From NCBI RefSeq assembly GCF_028769735.1, contig NC_088172.1:34444897-34508896 (forward strand): a stretch of 64,000 nt of DNA, given 5' to 3'. Source of the stretch: Zonotrichia leucophrys gambelii. Its lineage: Eukaryota > Chordata > Aves > Passeriformes > Passerellidae. Below are positions 1-11,852 of the stretch, in pieces (position 1 is the stretch's first letter; the number at the start of each line of letters is the position of its first letter). The translations under genes and the position numbers were made by a program. Under the pieces are notes generated by a model. The model did no database searches. It was not told the DNA's origin and saw nothing but the letters and a program-made list of their open reading frames with translations.

Positions 1-1597
1 TGTGAATTCATGGTGGGAAGAAAAAGAAATAACATTTTAAAAAGTTATATTTATTTTACACATGAGGAAAAAAATTCTAATGTTGAAGAAAGTCAAACAA
101 AAGAGGATATTGTCTCATATTTTTGTAAAGTTAGTGGAGGTCCTCAAGAAACAGTTGGGCAGTCAAAATGCAGGAATGAAATAGGTAACATTGACCCTGC
201 CATGGGGGAACAACATTTCTTAGAGTCTTGGATGCACTCTATAGCATTCTGTAGCATGTCAAGGGCCTGAATGTATTTTAGACCATCCTACAGAGTGCTA
301 ACAGTAGGCAATTGCAACCAGTTAGTAAAAATTCAGATGTTCATTTTCAAGGCTGCTAGTAAAAGTTTAAACATTCTGTTCCACAAGCTTCAACTAAATG
401 CAACAGAAAGTGAGATGAGATGTGAGTCAGACCTCAGCTGCCCCTTCTGCCTTGGGACCCTGCCCTGGGACACTGATCATTTCCTCTGCAGGGCACACCT
501 CACCATTAATGAACTTGTTCACTCAAAACCAGGAGAGCATTATGTTAAATAACTTCCCTCTCATAAAAGCCAGGCACTTCATCTGGAGAGCAGCATACTG
601 AAGAAGGTGTCATAGTGGGCCTATGAGAAATTACTTTTTGGTTAGTGACATCACCATAAAAAGCCTCTTATTTTTAATCAATGAGTAACATTATCTATTC
701 AGGGTTTGCTATTAACCATTTTGAAGGATTTGCATGTCAGATCTTTCCCTCTCTCCTTCAGTCCAAGCAACTATTACAGTGTTTCACTGCAGAAGAATAC
801 TTAGATTAATACGAAAGCAAGAAAAGAACATCAAAGATGATACTGCACATACTCTCATTATTTGTCCTGAGTTGTATCTTACCAGATGAGTGGATTTACT
901 CTTACTCCCTGTAATTATCATTATGGGAGGCAGAATAGAAATAGAATAAGGTCCAAGTTTTGGTGTCAAACTTGACTTTTCACACTATTCTCCTTCCTGT
1001 TTATTTTAGTTTTGATACTGCTAAAAAATTTTACTCTGCACAGTTTAATTCCAAAGCTCCAAACTGAAGCCATTTGGATTGCAGGATATTTTAATTTTTT
1101 TTTTGCATTTCACTAATCTTTTTCTCTCATCTATTTACTGGGTATGAATTGTAAGAAGCACTGTGCCACATTTGTGTGCTTCATGAACACAGTTTGCGTG
1201 TGCAGGCAGCATATGGCAAATGTATAAATGGTTATGAATAAATCATGAATCATCACAATTATTAATAACTAATAAAGTCCCGAAAAATCCTTTAGCTGAG
1301 CAATCTGAAGGAACAAGAGAGTGCAAAATGCCTTGGAGAAATGTGTCTTCATTTAAGAAGTCAACACTACCATAGCCCTAAACACTGGATTTAGCATGGG
1401 ACTGAATGGAGCCTGCTATCAAATCGTTTTAGCAGCAATGACTCTAACGGAGCGTGTGTTCTTCTGGAATCTGATAGAGGAGGTGGTGAGAGGAAGACAG
1501 GGAGAAAAATTCCTCAGGGGATTTGTAATGGGAACATCAAGAAAACACTTGCCAATTTCGTTGTGCTTTGCATCATATGATCTCAGGGTGCTTTTCT
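1..1597. other. AT-rich non-coding DNA, nothing recognised
   Basis: No repeat family, RNA gene or convincing exon is visible. The open frames at 10-270 and 271-552 are short and have no recognisable motif, so they read as chance frames. Confidence 0.5.
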
Positions 1598-1790
1598 CAT
1601 AGATTCATTACTTTTATGGCCAGAAGAGACCATTAGATCATCCAGACTGTGATGCTGTTCAGTGCAAGATTTTATCCAGTTATCCCTTCACACAATTCAA
1701 TATCTTGAATGCTTTGGAATCTCTATAAGCTTATTCTGTAACTCTCATGCATGTTGAGAAGAACTTGCTTAGAAGGGAAGTCTTAATTTA
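1598..1790 (-). repeat. Old CR1-like LINE fragment (3' end region)
   Basis: Read on the + strand, the stretch with GGCCAGAAGAGACCATTAGA followed by a 'tcatccag' block resembles the reverse complement of the 3' region of old amniote CR1 elements, which carry a 'gccagaagggacca..gatcatctagtctgacc' signature. Many mismatches and the loss of downstream consensus suggest an ancient copy. CR1 is a non-LTR retrotransposon that copies itself by target-primed reverse transcription, and most copies are 5'-truncated like this one. The family call is from memory of the consensus and the boundaries are approximate. Confidence 0.55.
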
Positions 1791-3122
1791 AATGAGATAA
1801 GCTTTGCGTATAAATATTTCAATCTGAAAAGAGCTACAAGATTATATCCACAAAGATTTAGGATGCAAATGAACACCCAGGACATAATCCTGGGCAAAGA
1901 TGTCACTGTTTAAGGGCCTGCAGAGATGCATCTTTTTTTCCATCCAATAATTATCTCTTCATATACTTTCAAAGTTTACTCTACTTTACATATATACTAG
2001 AACATCTCACACCTTCAAGAAATGGGATTTCTCTTCTGCACTTAATAGGGCAAATTGTTCTATTTCTCCCTTCCTTTTTCTGTGTTATGAGAGCATGGTG
2101 GAGAACTTGCTCAGTTAGGAAAAAGATTAAGTACTGAAATGACGTTTTAGGATTAAGTATTGAAGTGACTTTTCTTGTGACTCACATATCATGGGACAAA
2201 AGTATGTACAAACTCCTTCCCTCTATTTCACTCTGACCAGACATTTGCAATCCATCACCAAGAATCAATACTTACCTTATTTGATTTTTTTTCTGTTACT
2301 ATATCTCAGTTTCTGTTACTATGTCATAGAAAATTTTCTGAGGTACAATCACAAACTTTTGTTGATCTAGAAAACTGCATTTGTGACGGTTATTTAAATC
2401 CCACTTTGGAAAGATTCCTATAACAGCAAAAAGATAGAGGAAAATTACCATTGTCTCAGCTGGCATAATTTGACAATTCTAGTCCATCCTACTTTTAGAC
2501 CATTAAAAAGTCTTCAATTCATAGAGCACATTTTAAATATAAGATCAGTGGCAGGCTAAACTGGCAATAATCATCAACAACTGGCTTATATATGATTATA
2601 TCATGGTCAAAATATTTAATGTAATTTTTGCATTGTTGTGGATAGAACAAAAGGCAAAGAAATTTGAAATCATTCTGATATATTTTGGAATAGTATTATG
2701 GTGGTTTTCCACATTTTTAATGATAAAATTAGTCACATTTTTCCAGGAAACTGAGAATAGTATTTCTTTATGCCATTGAATTGGCTTTCTTTTATTATCA
2801 GTTTAGACAGAATGTTGTACACAAAGGATTTTATCCATAATTTGGGTACTCACACGTCAAAATCCCAAGACAAAATTATGTAGTATTTGGACTCATTGTC
2901 TCCAAAAACTTGTCATTTCACCTATATTTAATATTAACTTCATTCTTTTTGTATAAAAAATATAAACTTACAGGAGTCTGTGGTTACACGAATAAGAAAT
3001 GAAAAACAAAAGTGAATAAAATGCCTCAGAACAGTGATCAGCAGTTTGAATTTCAACAAGAAAGGGGTTTTTAGCACTGAGGTGTCAATACCAAGGCAGA
3101 TACCGTCTAATATAACTATTAA
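1791..3122. other. AT-rich non-coding DNA, nothing recognised
   Basis: No ORF of note, no repeat family and no RNA gene is visible on either strand. Confidence 0.5.
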
Positions 3123-3385
3123 TCAGCAGGATGACAGGGTGGAATCCACCCTCAGAAATTTCAAGGGTGACAATATGTTGGGAGTGAAGTCATGGGTGGG
3201 GGAAAGGTAGAGCCTCTCAACAGGTTGGATAATTGGCTTTATAGAACTGTCATGAAGCCCAGCATGGACCAAGAGAGACTCCTTCACCTGGGAGGGAATA
3301 ACTCCCTGCACTAGTGCAGGTTCCCATGTTGGAAAGCAGCTCTGGAAAAGGACCTGGAGTAGGTCATGATGGACAAGAAGTGTGC
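3123..3385 (+). repeat. CR1 LINE fragment, ORF2 segment downstream of the reverse transcriptase
   Basis: The order of blocks matches avian CR1: a degenerate 'gatgacagggtggaatccaccctcag' start, then an 'aaatttcaagggtgacaa' block, 'atggaccaagagagactcc', 'cacctgggagggaataactcc', and 'aaagcagctctggaaaaggacctgg'. In intact CR1 this segment lies just after the reverse transcriptase catalytic region. Stops and indels leave no usable frame. The copy breaks off near 3385 and is followed, after an unassigned gap, by a CR1 of a different subfamily on the same strand, so it is a separate insertion or a disrupted copy. Confidence 0.8.
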
Positions 3386-3589
3386 AGAATACCCCTATGG
3401 TTGACAGCCAGACTAAACTGTATTAACCAGAAGATTGAAGGAAGTGATAATTCTTTGGTGTCTGCCATCTGTGAGTTCGCTTTGGAGGCCACCATAACTC
3501 ATCTTGTCCTCCCCCCTACAGCAAAGACACTTCAAGACTAGGAGTGATGCAGTGAAGGGCCAGCAGAGTCATTAGCAGGACAGAATACA

Positions 3590-4419
3590 TCATATATTAG
3601 GAGAAGATGACACCAAGCTGTGTGGTAAGTCTTCTCCTTAGAACTTGTAAGGCTTGAGAAGTGGGACCATGTGAACCTCTTGAAATTCAGCAAGGTCCTG
3701 CACATGAGTCAGGGCAAACACACCCTATCAGTGGGTGATGAATGGATTCCACACAACCCTAATGAGAAAGATTTGGGAATACTGGTGAATGAAAAAGGAG
3801 GTGTGAGCTAGAAATTTGTGCTCACAGTCCAGAAAGCCTACTGTATCCTGGGCTGCATGAAAGAAATGCAGCCAGTAGATCAAGGGAGGTGATTGCCCTC
3901 CTCTATTGTGCTCTAGTGAGGTCTCAGTTACAGTGTTTCATCCAACTCTGCGATTCTAAGTACAAGAAAGATACAGAACTTTTAATGCAGGTCCAGAGGA
4001 GGGCTATGAAAATGTTCAAATCAATGGAATATGCCCCCTGTGAAGAAAGGCTGAGAGAACTGAAGTTGTCCAGCTTGTAAAAGAGCAAGCTCAGACAGTA
4101 TTGCATCCTAAAGATACACAAATTCTGCTTACATGAAAGATGGAGACAGATTTTTTACCAGGTCCTGAAGTGACAAAACAAGGATTCAAATGGAAGGAGG
4201 TTGGATTTAGATTAGATTTTAGAAAGTAATTCTTTACTGTGAGGGCTGTGAAGCTCTGGCACAGGTTGCGTGGGGACACGGTGGATGTCCCATTCCTGGC
4301 AGTATCCATGGCTAAGCTGGATGGGCCTGGGAGCAACCTGGTACAGGGTGAGGAGCCCGTGGAAGGGAAGGTAAGATCTATACAAGTTCCCCTTCCAAGT
4401 CAAGCTATTCTATGAAAGA
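3590..4419 (+). repeat. CR1 LINE, 3' third of ORF2 plus 3' UTR
   Basis: This is a long, readable CR1 copy. It starts at GATGACACCAAGCTGTGTGG near 3606 and continues through 'agaagtgggaccatgtgaacctc', 'cctgcacatgagtcagggcaa', 'gtatcctgggctgcat', 'gggaggtgattgccctcctctat', 'ggtccagaggagggctatg', 'gaagaaaggctgagagaactg', the 3' block 'ttagattagattttagaaag', and the terminal 'ctattctatgaaag'. This is the usual order for the 3' end of an avian CR1. Short frames inside it (for example 3889-4080) are degraded remnants of the ORF2 C-terminal region with internal stops and indels. The last ORF2 block (near 4080-4160) has lost sequence relative to typical copies. It is an inactive fossil. Confidence 0.9.
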
Positions 4420-5565
4420 AAAAAATAGTGGGGAAATTCCCTGCTAAGTTTTTGTGTTACATTGAAGGTGAACACATTAAGTATTTAAATTAATTAAGCA
4501 AATATCTATGCCATATTTTTTTTTTCTCTTATTTTGTATACAGAAATACTGTCACCAGCATTCAACCTTTGAAGTGAACATATGGTTGTAATCTTCAAGG
4601 ACACTATCTATGCTTCTGATTTACCTTATAGAATACATATTTTTCTCACTGAAGGTTCCTTACAGTATTATTTGACCCCATACCCCAGCATATGTTCTCA
4701 TAGTGCAGTAGTTTGTTTCCTACATATTTTCCCTTTATTAAGAGTAACACCTCTCTTACCTACATGAGATTTTTCATTAAAATAATGAGCCATATAACAC
4801 TTTGAATCTTGCAGTTAACCAAAGATCACAAAACACTTGATAAATTAGAATTTTAATACCCTAGAAGAAAATGTTTTAAATACCATTATTCCCATTTTTC
4901 TGGAGGTTTAAATTGAAACTGACTGGAGTTCACTCAAGTTCCTACTTGAAAAACTTTCTGTGCAAGCAGTTTTCTCATAATGTCCAAGTGATTACTAACA
5001 CTGTTCTCTGACTACATATATTTCCCAGGTGTCCTAAGCTAGAAAGGAGTTTTTCTACTGCTTAAATGAAGTAAAACCTATTCCAGGAACCTGCAATAGG
5101 TAATCTGAATCTCTTACTGGTGTCCCTCCTTCAACTGCTGACCACAGGCCACACGAGTGGCACAGCTGAGCAAGAATTAAATGTTCAATTGGCTTCAGCA
5201 GGTGATATTCATGTCTGTGACATCCCAATCTCCTTTTGAGGAAAATATGCCTTTCCTGGGAACCATGCTGCAAACCCATTATTAAACCAGTGAATTTCCA
5301 TTGAATTTAGGTGGCAAGAGAATCCAGCTGAAAAAAAAAGTAAATCTTTTGTATCACTATGTGGAGTACTTGACAACCAGACTCATATATCTCATACATA
5401 TTTATTAATTTTAAGAGCTTTTTGTAAGTCATTTGACATTTCATTTAACATACTTGTATTATTATCCTTGAATGCTTATTTGTGACATTAAAAGTCTCTT
5501 CTAATTCTTAGAGGGGCAGAATTAACATGATACTAAAGTAATTTCACATATGAAGTGAGACTTTA

Positions 5566-5616
5566 TGTAAATGTGATGAATATATGTGTAAATGTGATGA
5601 ATATATGTGTAAATAT
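5566..5616. repeat. Two-and-a-half copy minisatellite, 21-bp unit
   Basis: The unit TGTAAATGTGATGAATATA plus two bases occurs at 5566-5586 and 5587-5607, with a partial third copy to 5616. The copies are identical over the shared 19 bases, so the duplication is recent or was homogenised. Confidence 0.9.
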
Positions 5617-6248
5617 GGATGCTCCTATAAAGTACCTATGCTCACATATATGCTTTATTTTCTATCTTATAGTCTTAGTTATTCTGTTTTAAGTAAGAGT
5701 TTGGAACGCTGCATCCCATAACAATGTCACATACATTTGCATGATCATTTATCAAGACACTTTGACTTGGGATAGGAAATATCAACAGAAAATCTCATGG
5801 TCTAAATTACCCTTTTATATTCTGTTGATAGTCGATGAAGATAAACCAACAATTTTAAGGGGGAAAAGTCTTCCACCTTATATATATAGCTGAATCCTTT
5901 AAATGAATCTTGATCTGCCTGCTTCCTTGAACTAGTCTCCTTTTGCTTTAAGAAAGTCTACACAATGATTTGAGTAAAAGATATCCTGTGAGTAAGACAA
6001 GGTCCTTTTCTGGACTTTAATATGTCTGCTTTCCAGTTCTTCTGTGAAATCTATAGAGATAAAGATCTTTCAGGATCAAAGCCACTTTGGCAACAGTGAG
6101 GGACTTCAAGGTAAATTCAGTCAAAAAATTGTTGGTATCATTTTACTCATAATATGATAATTCTTCATATCAGCATTTCTTCAAAGGATTGTGCCTTTTT
6201 CTGTGAAATGTCCCTATTGAGGTTTCTAGTCAAAATAAGAGAAAGTGA

Positions 6249-6308
6249 GCAGGAGAAGGAGACAGGAAAAGAGAAATTGCAGGAGAAAGAGACAGGAAAA
6301 GAGAAGTC
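6249..6308. repeat. Tandem duplication, 30-bp purine-rich unit
   Basis: Two adjacent 30-bp units (6249-6278 and 6279-6308), both starting GCAGGAGAA and containing GAGACAGGAAAAGAGAA, differ at only a few positions. Confidence 0.85.
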
Positions 6309-7559
6309 AAAGTGAGATTTTTTTAAAAAGAAAGATATACAAATAATGTCAAAACACCCCAAAACAGAATGTCCGGGTTTATGTTCTGAGAAAAATACAA
6401 AGAGTGTTGGGGGTTTTTGAGCCTCCTATGGTGAGAGTGATAATAAATTTTTTTCATTCAAATGCTTTCCCTTAAAACCTCTCTCATTTTTTATGCTAGA
6501 ATATTTGACTATTTTTAAACAAAACATTTATTTTGTGACTTTTCTCGTTCTAAACAGAAAAAACAAGTGAAATGTAAGAAAATAGAAACACTCTTCATAA
6601 TCTGCAAAATAAAAAGTAAAAAGCATGCATGTTTGGAAGACCATCCCTTGAACATCATTATCTGTTCAGCTATTTTCCCTGGCATATAGCAACAACAAAG
6701 AAAGAGCCAGTTCTGTATTAATGTCATCATCCTGTCTCTTTGCAGATAGTCAGTGCAGTCCAAAGTAGATATATGTGCTTGAAAGATTAGTCCTGGTTTT
6801 ATATGCATAATGTATTGACATCATTGCTCAGCTCTAAGCATAGTTAATTTTTATTTAAAATGAAGAAACATAATGAAGACTGTGTGCTGGAAATGTCATA
6901 AGGAACTGCTTGTGTACATTATCCATTTTCATTTTCTATGATTTATGTGATGGAAATTGTAAGCATGCTGTGAAAAGTGAAGTCCCAGACTTGAAACATA
7001 TGAAGTTGAATACTACAAAGGACTTTGGCATTTGAGTTACCCTGAGAAATTATTTTATTTGACTGTTATGAAGGTGAAAGCAAAATAACTTTCCTTAAGC
7101 TTATGCTTCAATATGCTATAGCATCTTTACTTAGATTTCCTTGTTCTGATGTCAAGAACAGCCTTAGCACAAAATTCTGTTTAGATGATTTTTTTTAAAC
7201 AAGTCTTGATTATGAAATGTAGCCATAATCACACTCTACACATGATTAATCTCCAAAAAGCCACATACTTAGAGAGGATATGTAATTAAAACTAAATATT
7301 ATCCTTTGCCATTAGGAAATGCTCTTATCAGAGCTGCAGAATGCTGGCTGAACATGAGTCTGTTGGGAGTATGGTTAATGTACTAACATCTCTGGTTAAG
7401 TCCATAGTAACCAATGGTAAATGTTATATATCACTTTTAATTTGCACATTCCTAAGGGATAAAAGTTTTACAGTGCTTCCAGCTGTGAGCCAAAGCCCCA
7501 CAGTGGTTCAGTGTTAGTAGTAGCTGTGGTCTAAAAAAATGTCAGGATTGATTATGAAA

Positions 7560-7630
7560 TGTGTTGGGTGGGGTTTTTTTGTTTTTTTGTGGTTGTTGTT
7601 ATTGTTGTTTTTGGGGGGAGGGGGGTTTGT
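7560..7630. repeat. T/G low-complexity run
   Basis: The + strand is made almost only of T and G and includes a GGGGGGAGGGGGG block near 7613-7625 that might form a G-quadruplex. It lies directly upstream of the 3' end of the minus-strand CR1 at 7687. Confidence 0.8.
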
Positions 7631-7686
7631 CATTGTAGTATTTTTGCTATAACTCGCGTATGCTGTTTTGCAAATAGAGACTATAG

Positions 7687-8255
7687 AATTGTAGAATCAG
7701 AATGGTTTGTGTTGAAAGGGAACTTTCAAAAAACGTCTAGTCTGACCTGAATTCTCCTGGGTATAGGCAGCTTTCATTAGACCAGGTTGCTCAAAGCCCC
7801 ATCCAACCCGACCCGGAACACTTCCAGGGATGGGGCATCCACAGCTTCTCTGTGTAACCTGCACTGGTGCATCACCACTCTCATTGTAATATATTTTTCC
7901 TATGTCTAATCTAAACCTACCTTCATTCACTTTAAGACTTTTACCACTTGTCTTGCCACTACAGACCCAGGTGAAAAGTCTCTCTCCACCTTATAAACCA
8001 ACTTATATGATAAAAGTTTACAATAAGATCTCCCTGATCCTTCTCTTCTGCTGACTGAAGAACTCAAACTCCCTCTGCTCTTCAAAGGAGACATATTCCA
8101 TCCCTTTGAACACCTAGTGATAATCCTCTGGACCTGATTTAAAAGATCCATTCCTTCCTTGTGCTAAGGGTCCCCAGGATGGAGGCAGTACTGCAGGGAC
8201 GTCCTCCCAAGAGCAGAATAGATGGGGAGAATCACCTCATAATTTAACATACTCG
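7687..8255 (-). repeat. CR1 LINE fragment, 3' end of ORF2 and 3' UTR
   Basis: Read on the + strand this is the reverse complement of a CR1 3' end: 'aattgtagaatcagaatgg' (the terminal repeat side), 'agaccaggttgctcaaagcccc', 'aacacttccagggatggggcatccac', 'ctctgtgtaacctgcactggtgcatcacca', 'cctatgtctaatctaaacctacc', and later the stretch ending 'gcagtactgcagggacgtcctccc', which belongs to the ORF2 C-terminal region. The order and the terminal bases are typical. Frameshifts and stops remove any coding capacity. Confidence 0.9.
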
Positions 8256-11200
8256 ACTGATAGATAAATTATTTACCAGAGTAGGTGACACCCCAGAAGA
8301 AGGAAACAGGGACAATTTACCCCACAACTTTTGATCCCCAAAGCCTTTTGTAGGATATCTTTGTAGTTGTCAGGCTTTAGCAAGCACAGGGTTTTATACT
8401 CATTATGAGATCTACTGAATGAAAGTCTAAGGCTTGTAGAGAGGAAAACAGATAAGCTGAACTTTTCTGAGCTCATCAATATTTGAAATCTGTTCAGTGA
8501 GGACCATCTATCAGATGAGCTGAAATAGGCAGGCATCCAAGAGAAGACAAATAACTTTAAAGAAACAGGAAGATGTAAGAAAGTTGAAATTAAATTTGCT
8601 TAGGAAAACATGCATATGACATTTCAGCATCTATTTCACCAAATGTAACAAGACTATTTCAGTGTAAGACTTTTTATTATAATTTAATATTACAGACAAT
8701 ATAATCTCTATTTGTATAAGACAGCACAGCACTTCTGAAATCAGAAGAGTTATACTGATTTATGGTAACTGGCGATCTCATCCTGTATTTTTCCATTAAT
8801 AAGCCTGGAAAAGCTATTTCTTCACAAGTAGGAAAGCTAATTGTTTGACCTTTCAGCCTCACCTTTTTTTATAGCTGTCTTGGATATTTACAGGGAAGAG
8901 TTATGAGAAACAACATATCTCAGAACATGGTGAGCTGAACCTCTGCACCGCTGGGGTGATGAGCACAACTGTGGTCTCCAGTGGGGCATAATGTCTGCAC
9001 AGCTGATGTGCCTTAGTTACTGGGGCTGTTGTATTTCATATTATAGCCATGAGACAGGTCTGGAGCTGAACTTCGGTGTCTGGTGTGCAAGTTGGGGGGG
9101 AAGTTCAGTCAGGGGGAACCATCTTTGGCTTTTCTTGTTGCAGCTTGGAAACCACAGTTCTCGGATCGGGTCATATTTTTCTTTTTAAATGCTTTTCACT
9201 TCATGGGTTGGACTGAAAAGGTTTCAAGAAGCTGGGCTTTATTCCATTCAGAATCTTCAGTTGGTGGGTTTGGCCAACTTGCCTAAAACCAAACAATTCT
9301 ATTTAGCATTTTTCGACATACATCAGAAAACACATATTTTAAAACAATGATGTTTCATATTCTACATCTCCATCCACCTTGTAGTTATTCACACCTAATC
9401 TTATGTTTCACTACAAGTCAAATGATAAATTCTCCTCTTAAGTTACTGGGGCAGAACTAAATCAATCTTCATCCTCTTAGCCAGCCCAGATCCTGCTGTG
9501 TCTTTGGATCTTTCAGTCTTGTTCCCTTTTGTTCAGGCTACCTTGAGTGCTCCCCCATGAGAGAGGACTGGAGCCATTAAGACTGTTATCTCCAGTATTT
9601 CGTCTTAATGACCCTTAAGTGTAAGCTGTTAGGCACCAATTAGAAAGGCCTCCTTCCTCTTTTTCTAAGTGGGTAGGCTCTATTAACTTGACAAATCCTC
9701 AAGGTGAAATATCTATTGGGTACAGAATTAAGTTGTTTAGGAGTTTTTTCTTTCCAGAAGGAGCTGATTCAGCAAGACCAAAATGCTTATTAGGGATATA
9801 TGGCTTTTGAAAAACACCCAGTGAAATTCAGCCAGAGCTAAATGAAATTGCTTGTTTTTCTGCTGATGCATTCAGTGGAGAAACCTGACTTCCTTTACCA
9901 TATGCAAAGATACGGGAATCACACCATGAGTACTGCCAGAAAATCTTAGTGCTTTGCTGACATGGAGTCGAGAAATTGGAATTTTTTAGATCACCATTTT
10001 TAGTCTGGTTGAGGAGTGCTGAATTGTATGCTGATAAATCTAGTGATTTCAGACTCTGTCTCGCACCCTATATGTATGTTCATATATTTGTTGCTCAGTT
10101 ATGTCTGGACTCTCAGATTCTGCCACTAGTCAGTCATTCAAAAGCTAAAAAAATACCTGGATCCATGAATGACATGACAACATCATTTTTCAGGTCCATC
10201 AGCATTTATTTTAAATATTTTTTTTGTTTCCTGTAAAGTATTTTTTTCAAACTTCATTGAAAGTATTCTTTTTTTCACAATGAAACATTCCACTCTCCTC
10301 ACCAAATGTTGGATTCTTTTCTGTGATCAGGATTTGTAGCATTATACTTAATTTCTAATATTGCACTGTGAGAGTAGGAGGCTTGGAACCAGTCTTGTTA
10401 ATTATCAAGGCACTCCTACTTTTATTATAGATCTCAGAATAAAGCTCATGAAAAATAATTCTGTAGCACTGTCATACAGTATTATCTGCTTTGTGCCCAT
10501 GGTGCAAGGCTAGAAGAAATTTTTATACCCATTGTGAATGTTGCATCAGTTTGCATAAAATATGGATTTTTTTATGCAAATAGGGTTCCCCACTGCTTCT
10601 ATTACAACTCGCTACTAGAAACCAGTACCTGAAAATTCTCTCTTTCAATGTGTTGGGGATTTCATTTCTATTGATGACAAGTGCTATTACACAGTAATGG
10701 ATTATAGGAATTTATTTAAAATAAAAAATATGAGAAGGATTATATATGCAAATGGAGGAATGAAGGTCAAAAGAGTAGATTAGAATGTAAGAAATGATTG
10801 AATAAAAAGCAGAAATAAGAATGTACCTACAAATACAGATTAAAATTCTGATAGCTAGAATTATACTGTATGACACATAATGCAAAAGTGAAAATGCTCA
10901 GTGTTAGAACATCTTTGGCACAACAGGACCATTTTCAAATGTTAGTATGAGAAGAATACTGGGGTTTGAACTATGTGACATGTATGAGACTTGCATGCCA
11001 TATATTCTGCACACATAGAAGTGCATAAATTCCCTTTGCTGAAGCTCAGTTTTACACCAGAATATGAGTTTTGCACGTCCTTACTGGGTATCTCTGATTG
11101 TTCAATTTCTCCATTACAGTAAAGCTTGAGAAAATAAATGGGCTCAGTTGATCAGTTTTACAAATATATCCACTCATGCTTTCAGATAGCTGTAGAATGA

Positions 11201-11569
11201 GGTCTTAGAGACCTGATTTTGATCAGTTCAGAATTTCCTTTGCCACTGTTTCATGTGTTTAATTCCTGGAAATGACTCAGCTTTAATGAGAAGATGCACA
11301 ATTGTTCCTGTGTATCATTCTTACGGAGCTACAAGAGCAGGACAGTGTGTTAATTTTCCAAGCACACAATCAGCTATCCAGAGAAACAGAGAACAAATAC
11401 TTACTTTCAAAAGAGAAGGTTTTTGTTCAAGGAATCTCATTGTGACATCTCTGCTTTCCATGCAACTTTGAAGTATAACTACAAGAATCATGATGATTAG
11501 GGAGGCAATGGCATTTACTGTAAACTGCATGTTTCCCAGGGCTGTTGCTAAAATCATATAAATGACAGA
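8256..11569. other. AT-rich non-coding DNA, nothing recognised
   Basis: No repeat family or exon could be assigned. Two octamer-type ATGCAAAT sequences lie near 10575 and 10747, and a short hairpin lies near 9575-9610. Neither is strong enough to call a regulatory element. Confidence 0.45.
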
Positions 11570-11587
11570 TTTTTTTTTTTTTTTTTT
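11570..11587. repeat. Poly-T run of 18
   Basis: There are eighteen consecutive T on the + strand. It could be the A-tail of a minus-strand retrocopy, but the sequence to its right is not recognised as one, so it is listed as simple sequence. Confidence 0.85.
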
Positions 11588-11653
11588 GCTTATTAGACAG
11601 TTTTCGTCTACCCTTTTCTTAGGTTTTAGATAAACACTTTTTCTAAAAGCTAT

Positions 11654-11852
11654 AAAGAAAGAGGAGGTGAGAGGAGGTGAGAGGAGGTGAGAGGAGGGGA
11701 GAGGAGAGGAGAGGAGAGGAGAGGAGAGGAGAGGAGAGGAGAGGAGAGGAGAGGAGAGGAGAGGAGAGGAGAGGAGAGGAGAGGAGAGGAGAGGAGAGGA
11801 GAGGAGAGGAGAGGAGAGGAGAGGAGAGGAGAGGAGAGGAGAGGAGAGAAAA
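11654..11852. repeat. Long purine-only satellite, GAGGA pentanucleotide
   Basis: Three and a half 10-bp units GAGGAGGTGA (11661-11696) lead into an uninterrupted array of GAGGA units up to about 11848, roughly 30 copies. From 11689 to 11852 the + strand contains only A and G, 164 bases. Mirror-symmetric homopurine tracts of this kind can adopt triplex (H-DNA) structure, which is established for such sequences but not shown here. The array creates long spurious open frames on both strands (Ser-Pro-Leu-Leu repeats on the minus strand, Arg-Gly-Glu-Glu repeats on the plus strand) that should not be annotated as proteins. Confidence 0.97.

Larger units (their letters stand above)
4420..7686. other. 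AT-rich non-coding DNA with two minisatellites and a T/G-rich run
   Basis: Apart from the short tandem repeats at 5566 and 6249 and the low-complexity run at 7560, which are listed separately, no gene, RNA or repeat family is recognised. Minus-strand frames at 5055-5279 and 6515-6808 show no motif and no coding character. Confidence 0.5.

Noticed and set aside
9575..9610. Perfect 9-bp stem CATTAAGAC / GTCTTAATG with an 18-nt loop
   Set aside because: Stems this short are expected by chance in AT-rich DNA of this length. No T tail or conserved context.
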